Source: Sphaerotilus hippei (GTDB lineage Bacteria; Pseudomonadota; Gammaproteobacteria; Burkholderiales; Burkholderiaceae_C). From it: a DNA stretch of 64,000 nt. The stretch covers positions 62,001 to 126,000 of the forward strand of contig NZ_QJJS01000006.1 in NCBI RefSeq assembly GCF_003201595.1. Direction: 5' to 3'. Positions 35,401 through 43,643 of this stretch are shown here, piece after piece (position 1 is the first letter of the stretch; each line of letters starts with the position of its first letter). Made by a program: the position numbers and the translations under genes. Below the pieces are notes generated by a model that did no database searches, was not told where the DNA came from, and was given only the letters and a program-made list of their open reading frames with translations.

Positions 35401-35533
35401 GTCCCCAGCTGTCGAGCAGCTGGCGCACCAGTTGCATCTCGTCGAGCACGGGCGCCCCCAGCAGATCGCTGCCGGACAGGGAGGAGGCGCCAGCCTGCGG
35501 TGCGGCAGCGGAGGTTCTGGTTGGGGTGGTCAT
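32471..35533 (-). CDS. putA: Bifunctional proline dehydrogenase / P5C dehydrogenase
   Basis: PutA oxidises proline to glutamate in two steps at the inner membrane face. In this 1020-residue form, residues about 60-480 are the helical arm plus FAD proline dehydrogenase barrel (VRLVKGAYWDSEVKRAQ; RRLLENGANSSFVHQ). Residues about 530-1010 are the NAD-dependent aldehyde dehydrogenase, with Glu in LIAETGGLNAM and nucleophile Cys in SAGQRCSALRLL. There is no N-terminal ribbon-helix-helix DNA-binding domain, so it is not an autorepressor. The divergent Lrp-type gene at 35633 probably does that job. The short form matches Bradyrhizobium-type PutA. Confidence 0.95.
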   Translation of the reverse strand: MTTPTRTSAAAPQAGASSLSGSDLLGAPVLDEMQLVRQLLDSWGPGAGPRLDWAAVRRRAAPWVDAVRQHPPAFWAMESLLQEYPISSAEGLALMRLAEALLRVPDTATAIALTADQLGRADFSGHGGSTAHPVLASLASQALGWSKKLLPAGSDQQPGLLQRLGAQTVVGATVRAIQLLGRQFVLGETIESALRRGHGGAVPGRLLHSYDMLGEGARTDADARRYLASYQHAIEAIATSLPGGRASRPEAADGISIKLSALEPRYEASHGHRVHERLLPRVTGLMASAAAANINLTIDAEESERLELSLQVLDALMAHAARHHPQWGGLGLAIQAYQLRAPRMIEAVIALARRHGLRLMVRLVKGAYWDSEVKRAQELGLSGYPVHTEKDHTDLSYLCCARLMLAAPDALYPQFATHNAGTIAAIGTLAATAGVPYELQRLHGMGEGIYREVMKAADAPPVRVYAPVGQHRDLLAYLVRRLLENGANSSFVHQLADPQVNLDTLLRSPLQPVATMKLALPARLYGSERPNSRGVDLNVAAERLPLVEALKVAPAAPVPDASVAEARAAMEALHAAQPAWNDVPLAERCAVLQRTADAMEAQLPRLVALLAHEGGKTLGDGVAEVREAVDFCRYYAAQAGQRLAPQALPGPTGERNELRLHGRGVFVCISPWNFPLAIFAGQVVAALVTGNTVAAKPAEQTPASARAFVELLHDSGLPRDALRLLAGPGETVGAALVGHPRCAGVCFTGSTAVARLIARTLAAGDGPIVPLIAETGGLNAMIVDSSALPEQVIDAVVTSAFRSAGQRCSALRLLCVHEGIADGLCEMLAGALQELQPGRPADAAQSWAVDVGPVIDAEAHAHLGRHVARLEREARLIGRTPLPEALRDTHIAPAAFELAQVGDLREELFGPILHVVRWSGDVDTLVDRINALGYGLTLGVHTRIDERALRVAERARVGNVYVNRNMIGAVVGVQPFGGEGLSGTGPKAGGPHYLYRFCGEQTLTINTAAAGGNAALLAGG

Positions 35534-35556
35534 GCTTTTGAATGCCGGTTTGTCGA

Positions 35557-35584
35557 ACTATTCGTCTAGAATAATGTCGTTCAA
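35557..35584 (-). promoter_or_regulatory. Candidate putA promoter in an AT-rich intergenic island
   Basis: On the minus strand TTGAAC (35584-35579) and AATAGT (35562-35557) are 16 bases apart. The whole 35534-35632 spacer is far more AT-rich than its surroundings, as expected for overlapping divergent promoters bound by an Lrp-type protein. Confidence 0.45.
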
Positions 35585-35632
35585 CATGAATAACTTTCTA
35601 TTTATCTTGCTTTAATCTGGACAAAATCCAGC

Positions 35633-36112
35633 ATGAATGACGTCAAGGAGCCCGCCGGGCTCGACTCCATCGACCGCAAGATCCTGCGTCTGCTGCAGCA
35701 GGACGGTCGCATTGCCAACCTCAAGCTGGCCGAAGCGGTGCACCTGTCGCCCACGGCGGTGCTCGAGCGGGTGCGTCGCCTGACCCGTGACGGCTATGTG
35801 CTGGGCTACGAAGCCCGATTGAACCCCCGATTGCTCGGCGCCGGTCTCATGGTCTTTGTGGAGGTGCTGCTGGACCGCACCGTGCACGACGTCATGGACA
35901 ACTTCCGTGCCGCCGTCCAGGTGCGCGCCGAGATCCTCGAGTGCCACCTGGTGGCCGGCGGCTTCGACTACCTGCTCAAGACCCGCGTGGCCGACATGGT
36001 GGCCTACCGCGAATTCATCGGCTCGGTGGTCTGGGCGCTGCCCGGCGTGCGCGAGACCCGCACCTATGTCGTGATGGAAGAGGTCAAGAACACCAACGCC
36101 ATTCCGATCTGA
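35633..36112 (+). CDS. Lrp/AsnC-family regulator, probable put activator
   Basis: A 159-residue feast/famine regulator. The N-terminal helix-turn-helix spans residues 10-60 (LDSIDRKILRLLQQDGRIAN, then LSPTAVLERVRRL) and the C-terminal RAM ligand domain follows, with ECHLVAGGFDYLLKTRVAD. It closely resembles the PutR/BkdR/Lrp proteins that activate proline or amino-acid catabolic genes. It is divergent from putA with about 100 bases between, so it very likely controls putA in response to proline or another amino acid. Confidence 0.92.
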   Translation: MNDVKEPAGLDSIDRKILRLLQQDGRIANLKLAEAVHLSPTAVLERVRRLTRDGYVLGYEARLNPRLLGAGLMVFVEVLLDRTVHDVMDNFRAAVQVRAEILECHLVAGGFDYLLKTRVADMVAYREFIGSVVWALPGVRETRTYVVMEEVKNTNAIPI

Positions 36113-36244
36113 ACCCCTGTCCGCGGGGGTGTCGCGCCCGGCGCCGGACGTGTGTCACGGTGTGTCCAGTTTTTCCATTTCAGGGTGGACGAGCCCGATC
36201 CTGCTGCGCCTACGATGTGGCGACACCATCAGCAGGAGTTCACT

Positions 36245-37285
36245 GTGGTCCGATCCCCTTCCGACAGACGTCCGCACGGCCCGGCCGACGGCGCTGCGGA
36301 CGCCGACGTGCATGTGCTCGGCGGCCGCCTGTCGTCGCAGCCCGTCGTGGCGTTCGGCATGCCCACCGACGCCGATGCCGGCATCCGCCCCTGGCGGCGC
36401 CACCTCCGGGCCGTCTTCTGCCTGGGGCTGGCCCTGCTGATGCTGTCGGTGCTGTCGCGCCTGTCGATGCTGGGGGCGGTGGTCATGACGCTGCAGCCGC
36501 TGGCGGTGCTGGCGACGATCGTCTCGGGGGGGCTGCTGATCCTGCCGGTGCGCTGGCTGCAGCGCCTGGGCGCGTCGATGCCGGCCGCCGAGCGTGACGG
36601 GATGCCGCCGGCCCGGGCCCCCGCCCGGGAGCCGGACTTGCGCGTCGTGCCGCCGCAGGCCGTCGATGTTGTCGAGCACGCTTATCCCGTGCTCGACAAC
36701 ATCATCCCGTTCCCGCCTCGCACCGAGGTGTCGGTGCGGCGCCATCCCGGGCCGGGCGGGATGGCGCCGGCGTCCCCGCAGGAGTCGCTGCATGCGCTGT
36801 TCAACCGCCTGCAGCAGCAGCGCCTGGCGGCCACGCCGTCCCGCCGGGCTCCGTCGCCTTGGAGCCAGGCCCTGATCGACCAGCTCGACGAGCCTGGCCT
36901 GGTCGCGCTGGTCGAGCGCCTGTTCATCCAGGCCGGCTTCCTTCCGCGGCTGCACGCCCGTGCGGGTGGTGCCGATCTGTGGCTGCAGTCCGCGAGCCAG
37001 CCCGACGGCCGGCCGGTGAGCCTGGTGCGCTGCCGGCATCGGCGCGCGGGCGAGCCGTGGCGCTGCGTCGATGCGGTCGCGCTGCGTGAGCAGCATGCGG
37101 TGATGCAGGCCCACCGGATCGTGCGTGGCCAGTTCGTGACGAACGGGCGCTTCGGCACCGAGGCGGTCGAGTTCGCCCGCCAGCACCGCATCCACCTGCT
37201 CGATCGCGACACCCTGCTGACGCTGGTGCAGCGGCGCACCCCGGTGCAGCAGCAGGCCCTGCTCGACACCGTTCGACGGCGCTGA
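36245..37285 (+). CDS. Membrane-anchored Mrr-like nuclease-fold protein (possibly degenerate)
   Basis: A 346-residue protein. Two hydrophobic segments lie at about residues 60-78 and 83-105. A Pro/Arg-rich linker follows, and the last about 120 residues resemble the Mrr/restriction-endonuclease-like domain ([48 protein letters not shown]). The usual catalytic QxK strand reads VRCRH, so the active-site Lys appears replaced by Arg. I chose GTG 36245 because AGGAG lies six bases upstream; a longer frame starts at 36152. A 16-bp inverted repeat lies inside the gene (36665-36703). The function is unknown. Confidence 0.6.
   Translation: MVRSPSDRRPHGPADGAADADVHVLGGRLSSQPVVAFGMPTDADAGIRPWRRHLRAVFCLGLALLMLSVLSRLSMLGAVVMTLQPLAVLATIVSGGLLILPVRWLQRLGASMPAAERDGMPPARAPAREPDLRVVPPQAVDVVEHAYPVLDNIIPFPPRTEVSVRRHPGPGGMAPASPQESLHALFNRLQQQRLAATPSRRAPSPWSQALIDQLDEPGLVALVERLFIQAGFLPRLHARAGGADLWLQSASQPDGRPVSLVRCRHRRAGEPWRCVDAVALREQHAVMQAHRIVRGQFVTNGRFGTEAVEFARQHRIHLLDRDTLLTLVQRRTPVQQQALLDTVRRR
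36665..36703. repeat. 16-bp perfect inverted repeat inside the Mrr-like gene
   Basis: GATGTTGTCGAGCACG (36665-36680) is repeated in inverse orientation at 36688-36703, with the 7-base loop CTTATCC. It lies in the linker-coding part between membrane segments and the nuclease-like domain. A stem this long and perfect within coding sequence is unusual. Confidence 0.85.
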
Positions 37286-37439
37286 CTGCACCGCTTTTCC
37301 GCGTCTTATCGGCCCGATGGCCCGGGCCCCTCTGCAGAGAATCCCTGGAGGAGGGTGTCGAACTCCGTTCCTGGCAGCGCCGACTGGGGAGCGTGGGTGC
37401 AAGCGCCTTCGTTTCCCCCTCAGCAGCAGGAGACACGTC

Positions 37440-39017
37440 GTGTCAGGTATTGCAGGAATGAAGGTCTCCACCCGCCTCGCCCTCGGCGTGGGCAGTCTGA
37501 TCGCCGCCGGCGTGGTGATCGCGGCGACGGCCGTGGTCCAGATGAACAGCATGTCGACCGGACTGCGCGAGCTGACCGACGAGCGCATGGTCAAGGTCGC
37601 GCAGTTCACCGAGTTCAAGGACAACCTGGCCACCGTCGCGCGCCATGTGCGCAACGTCATCATCAGCAACGATCCGGCCGTCCAGGAGACCGAGAAGAAG
37701 CGCATCGCCGAGCTGCGCGCAGCCGACAACCAGTTGCTGGCCGAGCTGGACCGGACCCTGGTCGTTCCCCAGTCTCGAGAGCTGCTCAAGCGCATCCAGG
37801 ACCACCGCGGGCCCTACAACGCGGCGCTCGACGAGGCCATGGCGACCGCCATGGGCGGCTGGAAGACGGAGGCGGGGGCGCTGCTGACCACGCGGGTGCT
37901 GCCCCGGCAGAACATCCTGTTCAAGGCGGTGGAAGATTCCAGGGCCTTGCAGAAGACCCTGTCGGAGGAGCTGACCGCGAACACGGTCAAAGCGATGCAG
38001 CAAGCCATCGCCATCATGGTCGCGCTGGCGGTGCTGATGGCGGTCATCGGCGTGGGCGTGGGCTGGGCCATCAGCCGCCATCTGCGCCGTGCACTGGGCG
38101 CTGAACCGGGCGAGCTGGCCACCGTGGTCGGCCTGGTGGCCGAGGGTGACCTGAGCTCGAGGCCGGCGCTGCAGGCCGGGGATTCGAGCAGCGCGATGGC
38201 CGCCGTGGCGCGCATGCAGGAGGCGCTGACCCGGATGGTCTCCGGCGTGCGCCAGAGCGCTGATGGCGTCGCGACAGCCAGCGCGCAGATCGCCCAGGGC
38301 AACCAGGACCTGTCCGGGCGCACCGAGCAGCAGGCCTCGGCGCTCGAGCAGACCTCGGCGACGATGGAGCAGCTCAACGCCACCGTGCGACAGAACGCCG
38401 ACAGCGCCCGACAGGCCAACCAGCTGGCGCTGAGCGCCTCCGGCGTGGCCGAGCGCGGGGGCGAGGTGGTCGGCCGGGTGGTCGACACGATGAAGGGCAT
38501 CAACGACAGCTCGCGCCGCATCGCCGACATCATCTCGGTGATCGATGGCATCGCCTTCCAGACCAACATCCTGGCGCTGAACGCCGCGGTGGAAGCCGCC
38601 CGGGCCGGTGAGCAGGGCCGCGGTTTTGCCGTGGTGGCCGGCGAGGTGCGCAACCTTGCGCAGCGCTCGGCCGAAGCCGCGCGCGAGATCAAGTCGCTGA
38701 TCACCGCCAGCGTCGAGCGCGTGGAGCAGGGCTCCGAGCTGGTCGGCCAGGCCGGCGAGACCATGACCGAGGTGGTGCGCGCGATCCAGCGGGTCACCGA
38801 CATCGTCGGCGAGATCAGCTCGGCCAGCCAGGAGCAGAGCTCCGGGGTGGCCCAGGTCGGCGAGGCGATCACGCAGATGGACCAGGCCACGCAGCAGAAC
38901 GCGGCCCTGGTCGAGGAGAGTGCCGCCGCCGCCGAGAGCCTGCGCGTGCAGGCCCGCCAGATGGTGCAGGCCGTCTCGGTCTTCCACCTGGAAGCCGACG
39001 GCGTGCGTGGCGGCTGA
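37440..39017 (+). CDS. Methyl-accepting chemotaxis protein with 4-helix-bundle sensor
   Basis: A 525-residue transmembrane chemoreceptor. One membrane helix lies at about residues 14-36, a periplasmic four-helix-bundle-type sensor runs to about 185, and the second membrane helix ([22 protein letters not shown]) is followed by HAMP. The signalling hairpin is canonical ([20 protein letters not shown], then [21 protein letters not shown]). There is no C-terminal CheR-binding pentapeptide. I chose GTG 37440, seven bases after CAGGAGA; ATG 37458 (MKVSTRLAL) is the alternative. The ligand cannot be predicted. It converges on yggS with a shared hairpin. Confidence 0.93.
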   Translation: MSGIAGMKVSTRLALGVGSLIAAGVVIAATAVVQMNSMSTGLRELTDERMVKVAQFTEFKDNLATVARHVRNVIISNDPAVQETEKKRIAELRAADNQLLAELDRTLVVPQSRELLKRIQDHRGPYNAALDEAMATAMGGWKTEAGALLTTRVLPRQNILFKAVEDSRALQKTLSEELTANTVKAMQQAIAIMVALAVLMAVIGVGVGWAISRHLRRALGAEPGELATVVGLVAEGDLSSRPALQAGDSSSAMAAVARMQEALTRMVSGVRQSADGVATASAQIAQGNQDLSGRTEQQASALEQTSATMEQLNATVRQNADSARQANQLALSASGVAERGGEVVGRVVDTMKGINDSSRRIADIISVIDGIAFQTNILALNAAVEAARAGEQGRGFAVVAGEVRNLAQRSAEAAREIKSLITASVERVEQGSELVGQAGETMTEVVRAIQRVTDIVGEISSASQEQSSGVAQVGEAITQMDQATQQNAALVEESAAAAESLRVQARQMVQAVSVFHLEADGVRGG

Positions 39018-39038
39018 GCGCCGCCCGGGCTCAGCCGC
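39010..39038. terminator. Hairpin spanning both stop codons of the MCP and yggS genes
   Basis: GCGGCTGAGC (39010-39019) and GCTCAGCCGC (39029-39038) form a 10-bp perfect stem with a 9-base loop. The TGA of each convergent gene lies in one arm. It has no T-run. Confidence 0.6.
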
Positions 39039-39726
39039 GCGCGCCGAACAGCGCCGTGCCCACCCGCACCAGGGTCGAGCCTTCGAGCACGGCCTCCTCG
39101 AGGTCGTCGCTCATGCCCATCGACAGCGTGTCGAGCCGGGCCAGCGCCGGGCGGGCCTTCAGCGTGTCCAGCAGCTCGCGCAGCGCCCGGTGGGGCTGGC
39201 GCCGTGCCTGCGGCGTGTCCGCGGGCTCGGGGATCGACATCAGCCCGCGCAGCTGCAGCCGCGGCAGGGCGGCGACCTGTTCGGCCACGGCCAGCACCTC
39301 GTCGGGCGCCAGGCCGCTCTTGCTGGCCTCGCCGCTGATGTTGACCTGCAGGCAGACCTGCAGCGGCCGCAGGTGCGGCGGCCGCTGCTCGCTGAGCCGC
39401 TGGGCGATCTTCAGCCGGTCGATGCTGTGCACCCAGTCGACGGCGGCCGCGATCGCGCGGGTCTTGTTGCTCTGCAGCGGCCCGATCAGGTGCCATTCCA
39501 GCCGGTCACGCAGGTCGGCCAGCGCGTCGATCTTGTCCAGCGCCTCCTGCACGTAGTTCTCGCCGAAACGGCTCAGCCCGCAGGCATGGGCGGCCCGCAC
39601 CGCATCGGCGGACCGGGTCTTGCTGACGGCCAGCAGCGTGACGCCGTCGACCGGCCGGCCGGCCTGTATGCAAGCTTTGGTAAGTCGGGTCCGGATGGCT
39701 TGTACGCTGGTAACGATCGTCGTCAT
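39031..39726 (-). CDS. yggS: YggS/PLPBP family pyridoxal-phosphate homeostasis protein
   Basis: A 231-residue PLP-binding protein of the YggS/PROSC family, which buffers free pyridoxal phosphate and affects amino- and keto-acid balance rather than catalysing a known reaction. The PLP lysine is in LLAVSKTRSAD. Other marks are RFGENYVQEALDK, WHLIGPLQSNK, NISGEASKSGL and LSMGMSDDLEEA near the phosphate site. It is divergent from pilT, an arrangement conserved in many beta- and gamma-proteobacteria. Confidence 0.95.
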   Translation of the reverse strand: MTTIVTSVQAIRTRLTKACIQAGRPVDGVTLLAVSKTRSADAVRAAHACGLSRFGENYVQEALDKIDALADLRDRLEWHLIGPLQSNKTRAIAAAVDWVHSIDRLKIAQRLSEQRPPHLRPLQVCLQVNISGEASKSGLAPDEVLAVAEQVAALPRLQLRGLMSIPEPADTPQARRQPHRALRELLDTLKARPALARLDTLSMGMSDDLEEAVLEGSTLVRVGTALFGARG

Positions 39727-39836
39727 AATCGATCAGCTTAGATCATTTTGAAGAGCGCCCGGAGCGTGCATGTGAAGGGGCTGCGCAGGCGTGAGTCCGC
39801 CGGGCCTGGAGCCTGTCCGTGAGGGCCGGGGAGCGT

Positions 39837-40880
39837 ATGGACATTACTCAGCTGCTGGCTTTTTCGGTGCGCAACAAGGCCTCCGACCTGCATCTTTCGG
39901 CCGGTTTGCCGCCGATGATCCGGGTGCATGGCGACGTGCGGCGCATCAATGTGGACCCGATGGCGCACAAGCAGGTGCACGACATGGTCTACGACGTCAT
40001 GAACGACGCGCAGCGCAAGACCTTCGAGGACACGCTGGAGTGCGACTTCTCGTTCGAGATCCAGGGCCTGTCCCGTTTCCGCGTCAACGCCTTCAACCAC
40101 AACCGCGGCGCGGGTGCGGTCTTCCGGACCATCCCGAGCAAGATCCAGACGCTCGAGGAGCTCAACACGCCCAAGGTGTTCGCCGAGCTGGCGCTCAAGC
40201 CCCGCGGCCTGGTGCTGGTGACCGGGCCGACCGGCTCGGGCAAGTCGACCACGCTGGCGGCGATGGTCAACCACCTCAACGAGAGCGAGTACGGCCACAT
40301 CCTCACGGTCGAGGATCCGATCGAGTTTGTCCACGAGTCCAAGAAATGCCTTGTCAACCAGCGGGAGGTCGGCCCGCAGACCCGCTCGTTCGAGAGCGCG
40401 CTGCGTTCGGCGCTGCGCGAGGACCCGGACGCGATCCTGGTGGGCGAGCTGCGTGACCTGGCCACCATCCGGCTGGCGCTGACCGCCGCCGAGACCGGCC
40501 ACCTGGTGTTCGGCACGCTGCACACCTCGAGCGCGGCCAAGACCATCGACCGCATGATCGACGTGTTCGACGCCGCCGAGAAGGAGATGGTGCGCGCGAT
40601 GCTGTCGGAGTCGCTGGTCGCGGTGATCTCGCAGACGCTGTGCAAGAAGAAGGACAACAACGGCCGCGTGGCGGCCCACGAGATCATGCTGGGCACGGCG
40701 GCCATCCGCAACCTGATCCGCGAGAACAAGGTGGCGCAGATGTACTCGATCATCCAGACCGGCCAGGCCATGGGCATGGTCACGCTCGACCAGTGCCTGA
40801 CCGACCTGGTCCGCAAGGGGCAGATCACGCCGGCCGAGGCGCGCAGCAAGGCCCGCTCGCCCGAGAACTTCCCGGGATGA
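39837..40880 (+). CDS. pilT: Type IV pilus retraction ATPase PilT
   Basis: PilT is the hexameric ATPase that depolymerises type IV pili and powers twitching motility. The 347-residue protein has the N-terminal PAS-like region (ASDLHLSAGLPPMIRVHGDV), Walker A GPTGSGKST, the Asp box TVEDPIEFVH, Walker B AILVGELRD, the His box TGHLVFGTLHT and the AIRNLIRENK motif required for retraction. ATG 39837 was chosen over the upstream frame because MDITQLLAF is the conserved start. pilU follows after 29 bases. Confidence 0.96.
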   Translation: MDITQLLAFSVRNKASDLHLSAGLPPMIRVHGDVRRINVDPMAHKQVHDMVYDVMNDAQRKTFEDTLECDFSFEIQGLSRFRVNAFNHNRGAGAVFRTIPSKIQTLEELNTPKVFAELALKPRGLVLVTGPTGSGKSTTLAAMVNHLNESEYGHILTVEDPIEFVHESKKCLVNQREVGPQTRSFESALRSALREDPDAILVGELRDLATIRLALTAAETGHLVFGTLHTSSAAKTIDRMIDVFDAAEKEMVRAMLSESLVAVISQTLCKKKDNNGRVAAHEIMLGTAAIRNLIRENKVAQMYSIIQTGQAMGMVTLDQCLTDLVRKGQITPAEARSKARSPENFPG

Positions 40881-40909
40881 GCGCGTGATCCGCGCAGGGA
40901 GAAGCACAG

Positions 40910-42046
40910 ATGGAACGTGACCAGGCCTCGAAGTTCATCAACGACCTGCTGCGGCTGCTGGTGTCGCGCAGCGGCTCCGACCTGTTCCTGACCGCCGAGT
41001 TTCCCCCGGCGATCAAGGTGGACGGCAAGGTCACCAAGGTCTCGCCCCAGCCGCTGACCGGCCAGCACACCGTCGCGCTCGCCCGCGCGGTGATGAACGA
41101 CAAGCAGTCGGCCGAGTTCGAGCGCACCAAGGAGTGCAATTTCGCGATCTCGCCGCAGGGCATCGGGCGCTTCCGGGTCAACGCCTTCGTGCAGCAGGGC
41201 CAGGTCGGGCTGGTGCTGCGCACCATCCCGCAGGAGCTGCCGACGATCGACAAGCTGGGCCTGCCGTCGGTGCTCAAGGACATCGCGATGATCAAGCGTG
41301 GCCTGGTCATCCTGGTCGGGGCGACCGGCTCGGGCAAGAGCACGTCGCTGGCCGCGATGGTCGATCACCGCAACATCAACGCCTACGACCACATCATCAC
41401 CATCGAGGATCCGGTCGAGTTCGTGCACCCGCACAAGAACTGCATCATCACGCAGCGTGAGGTCGGCATCGACACGCTGGGCTGGGAGTCGGCGCTCAAG
41501 AACACGCTGCGCCAGGCGCCCGACGTGATCCTGATGGGCGAGGTGCGTGACCGCGAGACGATGGAGCACGCGGTCGCCTTCGCCGAGACCGGCCACCTCT
41601 GCATGGCCACGCTGCATGCCAACAGCGCCAACCAGGCGCTGGACCGCATCGTCAACTTCTTCCCCGAGGAGCGGCGCGACCAGCTGCTGATGGACCTGTC
41701 GCTGAACCTCAAGTCCATGGTGTCGCAGCGCCTGCTGCCCCGTGACGACGGCGCGGGCCGGGTCGCGGCGGTCGAGGTGCTGCTCAACACGCCGCTGATC
41801 TCCGAGCTGATCTTCAAGGGCGAGGTCTCCGCCATCAAGGAGATCATGAAGAAGAGCCGCGAGCAGGGCATGCAGACCTTCGACCAGGCGCTGTTCGACC
41901 TCTACGAGAGCCACAGCGTGACCTACGCCGATGCGCTGCGCAACGCCGACTCGGTCAACGACCTGCGCCTGCAGATCAAGCTGCACAGCACGCGGGCCCG
42001 CAACACCGACTTCGGCACGGGCATCGAACACCTTGCTATCGTGTGA
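40910..42046 (+). CDS. pilU: PilT-dependent retraction ATPase PilU
   Basis: PilU is the PilT paralogue that adds retraction force together with PilT. The 378 residues show Walker A GATGSGKST, ITIEDPVEFVHPHKN, Walker B VILMGEVRD and the His box TGHLCMATLHA. The C-terminal extension beyond PilT (from about residue 340) is typical of PilU. It forms an operon with pilT. No pilin or assembly genes are in the window, so the rest of the pilus machinery is elsewhere. Confidence 0.95.
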   Translation: MERDQASKFINDLLRLLVSRSGSDLFLTAEFPPAIKVDGKVTKVSPQPLTGQHTVALARAVMNDKQSAEFERTKECNFAISPQGIGRFRVNAFVQQGQVGLVLRTIPQELPTIDKLGLPSVLKDIAMIKRGLVILVGATGSGKSTSLAAMVDHRNINAYDHIITIEDPVEFVHPHKNCIITQREVGIDTLGWESALKNTLRQAPDVILMGEVRDRETMEHAVAFAETGHLCMATLHANSANQALDRIVNFFPEERRDQLLMDLSLNLKSMVSQRLLPRDDGAGRVAAVEVLLNTPLISELIFKGEVSAIKEIMKKSREQGMQTFDQALFDLYESHSVTYADALRNADSVNDLRLQIKLHSTRARNTDFGTGIEHLAIV

Positions 42047-42077
42047 GCCCGATCCTCCAGAACCGTCTTCCCTTTCA

Positions 42078-42983
42078 ATGACCAAGACCTACGACTCCGT
42101 GCCCTCCCACCGTGTGGCCTTCATCGGCCTGGGCGTGATGGGCGGCCCGATGGCGGGCCACCTGGCCGCCGCCGGCCATCAGGTGAGTGTCTACAACCGC
42201 ACGGCCGCCAAGGCCGTGGCCTGGGCGGCCCGCCACGGCGGCCGGGCCGCGGCGACACCACGCGAGGCCGCCGAGGGCGCGCAGCTGGTGTTCGTCTGCG
42301 TGGGCAACGACGATGACCTGCGCTCGGTGCTGCTGGGCGACGACGGCGTGTACGCCGGCCTGGCCGCCGGCGCCATCGTGGCCGACCACACCACCGCGTC
42401 GGCCGAGGTGGCCGTCGAGATGGCGGCGCTGGCTCAGGCACGGGGCCTGGGCTTCGTCGACGCGCCGGTGTCCGGGGGCGAGGCCGGTGCGGTCAACGGG
42501 CTGCTGACGGTGATGTGCGGGGGGGACGAGACGGCGTTCGAGGCGGTGCGCCCGGTCGCCATGGCCTATTCTCGCGCGATCACCCGGGTCGGCGGCAGCG
42601 GCGCCGGCCAGCGCGCCAAGATGGTCAACCAGATCTGCATCGCCGGCCTGGTCCAGGGCCTGGCCGAGGCGATCGCCTTCGGCGAGCATGCCGGCCTGGA
42701 CATGAAGCAGGTGCTCGACGTCATCGGCAAGGGCGCGGCCCAGAGCTGGCAGCTCGACAACCGCGGCCAGACCATGGTCGACGACCGTTTCGACTTCGGC
42801 TTCGCGGTCGACTGGATGCGCAAGGACCTGGGCCTGGTGCTGGCCGAGGCGCGGCGCAACGGCTCGAGGCTGCCGGTCACGGCGCTGGTCGACCAGTTCT
42901 ACGCCGACGTGCAGCAGCAGGGCGGGGGACGCTGGGACACGTCCAGCCTGATCCGCCGCCTGCGCGAGCCGCGCCAGGACTGA
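42078..42983 (+). CDS. Beta-hydroxyacid dehydrogenase (3-hydroxyisobutyrate dehydrogenase-like)
   Basis: A 301-residue NAD(P)-dependent oxidoreductase of the beta-hydroxyacid dehydrogenase family. The Rossmann loop is FIGLGVMGGPMAGHLAAAG, the substrate motif DAPVSGGEAGA, and the catalytic Lys lies in GQRAKMVNQI. The DFGFAVDWMRKDLGL segment is typical of the C-terminal helical domain. Substrates in the family include 3-hydroxyisobutyrate, tartronate semialdehyde, glyoxylate and succinate semialdehyde; I cannot choose. ATG 42078 is used. It follows pilU by 31 bases but is probably unrelated in function. Confidence 0.88.
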   Translation: MTKTYDSVPSHRVAFIGLGVMGGPMAGHLAAAGHQVSVYNRTAAKAVAWAARHGGRAAATPREAAEGAQLVFVCVGNDDDLRSVLLGDDGVYAGLAAGAIVADHTTASAEVAVEMAALAQARGLGFVDAPVSGGEAGAVNGLLTVMCGGDETAFEAVRPVAMAYSRAITRVGGSGAGQRAKMVNQICIAGLVQGLAEAIAFGEHAGLDMKQVLDVIGKGAAQSWQLDNRGQTMVDDRFDFGFAVDWMRKDLGLVLAEARRNGSRLPVTALVDQFYADVQQQGGGRWDTSSLIRRLREPRQD

Positions 42984-42996
42984 CGCGCGGCCCGCT

Positions 42997-43017
42997 GCCG
43001 GGGATCAGATCCCCGGC
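42997..43017. terminator. Hairpin at the convergent dehydrogenase / BON lipoprotein ends
   Basis: GCCGGGGAT (42997-43005) and ATCCCCGGC (43009-43017) form a 9-bp stem with a 3-base loop that overlaps the stop codon of the BON gene. It is probably bidirectional; there is no long T-run. Confidence 0.6.
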
Positions 43018-43643
43018 TTCCTGACGCCGATCTGGTCCTCGGTGGCGATCTCCAGCACGCGCACGACCTTCTCCACCCCTTCGACCTCGCGGGCGAGGTT
43101 GGTGGCGATGCCCGCCTCGCGCTCGGTCACCCGGCCCATCAGATAGATCACGTTGCGCTCGCAGACCACGGTGAAGATGTTGGCCGCCAGCTCCTTGGAG
43201 CCCAGCAGCCGCGTGGCCACCTTGCTGCGCAGCAACTCGTCCTTCGAGCGCTCGCCCAGCGAGCTGGGCCAGCCGATCACGGTCTCGTTGAACACGTCCT
43301 TGACCCCGTCGATCTTGCGGATCGACTCGTCGATGGCCTTGCGGTCGGCGTCGTTGTGCACCTCGCCGGTCAGCAGCACCACCTTGTTGTAGCTCTGCAC
43401 GTTGACGTGTTCACGCGCACCCACCAGCTCGCGGATGCGGCTGCCGGCCTTGAGCTCGATGGTCTGGTCGTCGAGCTGGCTGCCCGAGGTGCGGCGGTCG
43501 GTGGCCAGCATGGCCCCGCCCAGCGCGGCCCCGCCGATGATCAGCGGCGCGCAGCCGGCGAGGCCGCTGCCCAGCGTGGCGGCCACCAGCGCGGCGGCGG
43601 CCAGGCGGGGCAGGGTGGTGCGGTGCAGGCGTGAAAGCGTCAT
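43005..43643 (-). CDS. BON-domain lipoprotein (DolP/YraP-like)
   Basis: A 212-residue outer-membrane lipoprotein. The signal peptide ends in the lipobox LAGC (Cys near residue 31). Two BON domains follow (about residues 60-130 and 140-205), with [21 protein letters not shown] and [14 protein letters not shown] as their matching beta-alpha units. DolP binds anionic phospholipid and supports the BAM complex and envelope integrity. The start overlaps the SIS-gene stop as ATGA. The set yraN, diaA, yraP beside rsmI is also found in E. coli, which supports the assignment. Confidence 0.9.
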   Translation of the reverse strand: MTLSRLHRTTLPRLAAAALVAATLGSGLAGCAPLIIGGAALGGAMLATDRRTSGSQLDDQTIELKAGSRIRELVGAREHVNVQSYNKVVLLTGEVHNDADRKAIDESIRKIDGVKDVFNETVIGWPSSLGERSKDELLRSKVATRLLGSKELAANIFTVVCERNVIYLMGRVTEREAGIATNLAREVEGVEKVVRVLEIATEDQIGVRKPGI

